Shown in pieces: positions 63,067-64,000 of a stretch of DNA of 64,000 nucleotides (positions are counted from its first letter, which is position 1; every line of letters begins with the position of its first letter). The position numbers and the translations under genes were made by a program. A model generated the notes under the pieces. It had not been told where the DNA came from. It made no database searches and worked only from the letters and a program-made list of their open reading frames with translations. Source of the DNA: Pseudomonadota bacterium (GTDB lineage: Bacteria > Myxococcota_A > Polyangia > Polyangiales > Polyangiaceae); NCBI GenBank assembly GCA_023423895.1, contig JAFAER010000115.1, positions 1 through 64,000 of the forward strand, read 5' to 3'.

Positions 63067-64000
63067 GGCCAATCTCCGTTCGTCGAAGGATGACGGCGCC
63101 GCACGACCTTGAGCGCCTCGTTCGCGAGCAGCGGAAGCACGGAGCCGAGACCGATGACCCCCCAGTCCCCGACCGTGAGCGGGACGGTACCGAGGATGCG
63201 GCGTGTGGCCGGCAAGAGAGAGCCGAGGAGCTGAAGCCCGGTCGTGAATGCGATGCTCAATGGGATGTAACGATTCCTGGCCAACGAATGTGCGTCCCGG
63301 ACGTCGAAGATCGAGTGCTCGGTCGATCGAGAGCTGATCGTGTGGAGCAGCTGCGCGCACGCCAGCGTCGTGAACGCGATCGTGCCGTTCCGACCTGGAC
63401 TTCCGCCCCGAAGCGCGCTCCATGCCGACGCGCCGATGGCTCCGCTCGTGATGATGCCACCTTCGATCGCGATGCCGCCAAGCTCTCGCTGTGAGAACAT
63501 CGGCTGCCCCTTGCGCCGCGGCGGCCACGACAACACGTCCGATTCGGGTGGCTCGACGGCGAGCGCGAGCTCGGGGAGAACGTCGGTCAGGAGATTGATC
63601 CAGAGGAGCTGGATGGGCGTCAGCGTCGTGCCGAACCCGAAGCCGACCTGCGCCGTCGTGAGGAGGATCTCGCCGAGGTTGGTCGCGAGGATGAAGTGAA
63701 CGGCCTTCTTGATGTCCGCCTGGATCGTCCGGCCCTGCTCGATCGCCGGCAGCATGCTGGCGAGGTCGTCGTTCTTGAGGACGATGGCCGCGACCTCGCG
63801 GGCCGCCGGGGTGCCGGCGGCCCCCATGGCGACGCCGACGTCTGCCGCCTTGAGCGCAGGGCTGTCGTTCACACCGTCGCCCGTCATCGCCACGACGAGC
63901 CCCGATGACTGCAGCGCTTGAACGATCGCGAGCTTGTGCGTCGGGCTGACGCGCGAGAAGACCTGGACGCGGCGCGAGAGCGACCGGAGGACCTCGGGCT
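63027..64000 (-). CDS. P-type cation ATPase, C-terminal part, cut by window edge
   Basis: Only the C-terminal 324 residues are in the window; the frame continues past base 64000. The HAD hinge is present as [20 protein letters not shown], followed by VGVAMG and the P2-type membrane end [20 protein letters not shown] with [10 protein letters not shown] basic loop with RRKGQPMF precedes six or so C-terminal TMs. The motif order fits a Ca/Na-type P2 ATPase. The phosphorylation domain lies outside the window. It overlaps the metK start by 40 bp. Confidence 0.9.
   Translation of the reverse strand, partial: PEVLRSLSRRVQVFSRVSPTHKLAIVQALQSSGLVVAMTGDGVNDSPALKAADVGVAMGAAGTPAAREVAAIVLKNDDLASMLPAIEQGRTIQADIKKAVHFILATNLGEILLTTAQVGFGFGTTLTPIQLLWINLLTDVLPELALAVEPPESDVLSWPPRRKGQPMFSQRELGGIAIEGGIITSGAIGASAWSALRGGSPGRNGTIAFTTLACAQLLHTISSRSTEHSIFDVRDAHSLARNRYIPLSIAFTTGLQLLGSLLPATRRILGTVPLTVGDWGVIGLGSVLPLLANEALKVVRRRHPSTNGDWPCVSPAMSSRPNP

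Overview
The window is about 64 kb of GC-rich DNA that reads like a myxobacterial (Polyangia / Sorangium-Labilithrix-like) chromosome. The evidence is strong G/C preference at third codon positions, many secreted lipoproteins with Asp/Ala/Gly/Pro-rich linkers after the lipobox, Stig1-type Cys-rich and beta-helix lipoproteins, an SppA protease fused to an outer-membrane barrel, and a SARP-like regulator with TPRs. There is no rRNA, CRISPR array or intact insertion sequence. Two tRNA genes are present: Pro(UGG) and Ala(CGC).

Region 1 (1-4301): two perfect 121-bp inverted repeats (1-121 and 4181-4301) flank a 4.06-kb segment with a DUF1214 gene that looks 5'-truncated, the barrel-SppA fusion and a DUF2505 gene. 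Region 2 (4302-13729): an RCK/TrkA-N membrane protein without a recognisable selectivity filter, a class III CoA-transferase, a pectate-lyase-fold lipoprotein, a GH15 glucoamylase/trehalase-like enzyme, an MDR oxidoreductase and a haem-c/copper-monooxygenase-like protein.

Region 3 (13745-27021) is a metal and stress island. A histidine kinase/LuxR-type response regulator pair is divergent from a heavy-metal efflux operon (outer-membrane factor, adaptor, CzcA-type RND pump). Next come a copper-type P1B ATPase with a CopZ-like chaperone, a divergent tandem universal stress protein, and an FtsH protease. Region 4 (27075-37243) mixes Cys-rich and propeller-like lipoproteins, two SAM methyltransferases, a BTAD/TPR regulator and cysteine synthase.

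Region 5 (37284-44705): a second tripartite efflux operon (adaptor, HAE-type RND, OprM/NodT-like factor) that is visibly lower in GC in places, an acidic one-TM hypothetical protein, and a DUF1348 gene bracketed by short tandem repeats. Region 6 (44984-57479): HEAT-like, Cys-rich and beta-helix lipoproteins, an SDR, a large TPR protein ending in a (CTT)10-encoded poly-Glu tail, a TetR gene overlapping a Cfa-type lipid methyltransferase gene, and, beside tRNA-Pro, two degenerate convergent gene remnants sharing a bidirectional terminator.

Region 7 (57739-64000): a CBS protein, tRNA-Ala with its terminator, an isolated FliO-FliP pair of type III export genes, and a cluster of DUF5132-like, HMA_2-like, divergent MetK and P-type ATPase genes (the last cut by the window edge). 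The efflux pumps, P-type ATPases, USP, CBS and FtsH proteins suggest a metal and envelope stress role for much of the window. That grouping is inference from gene content.
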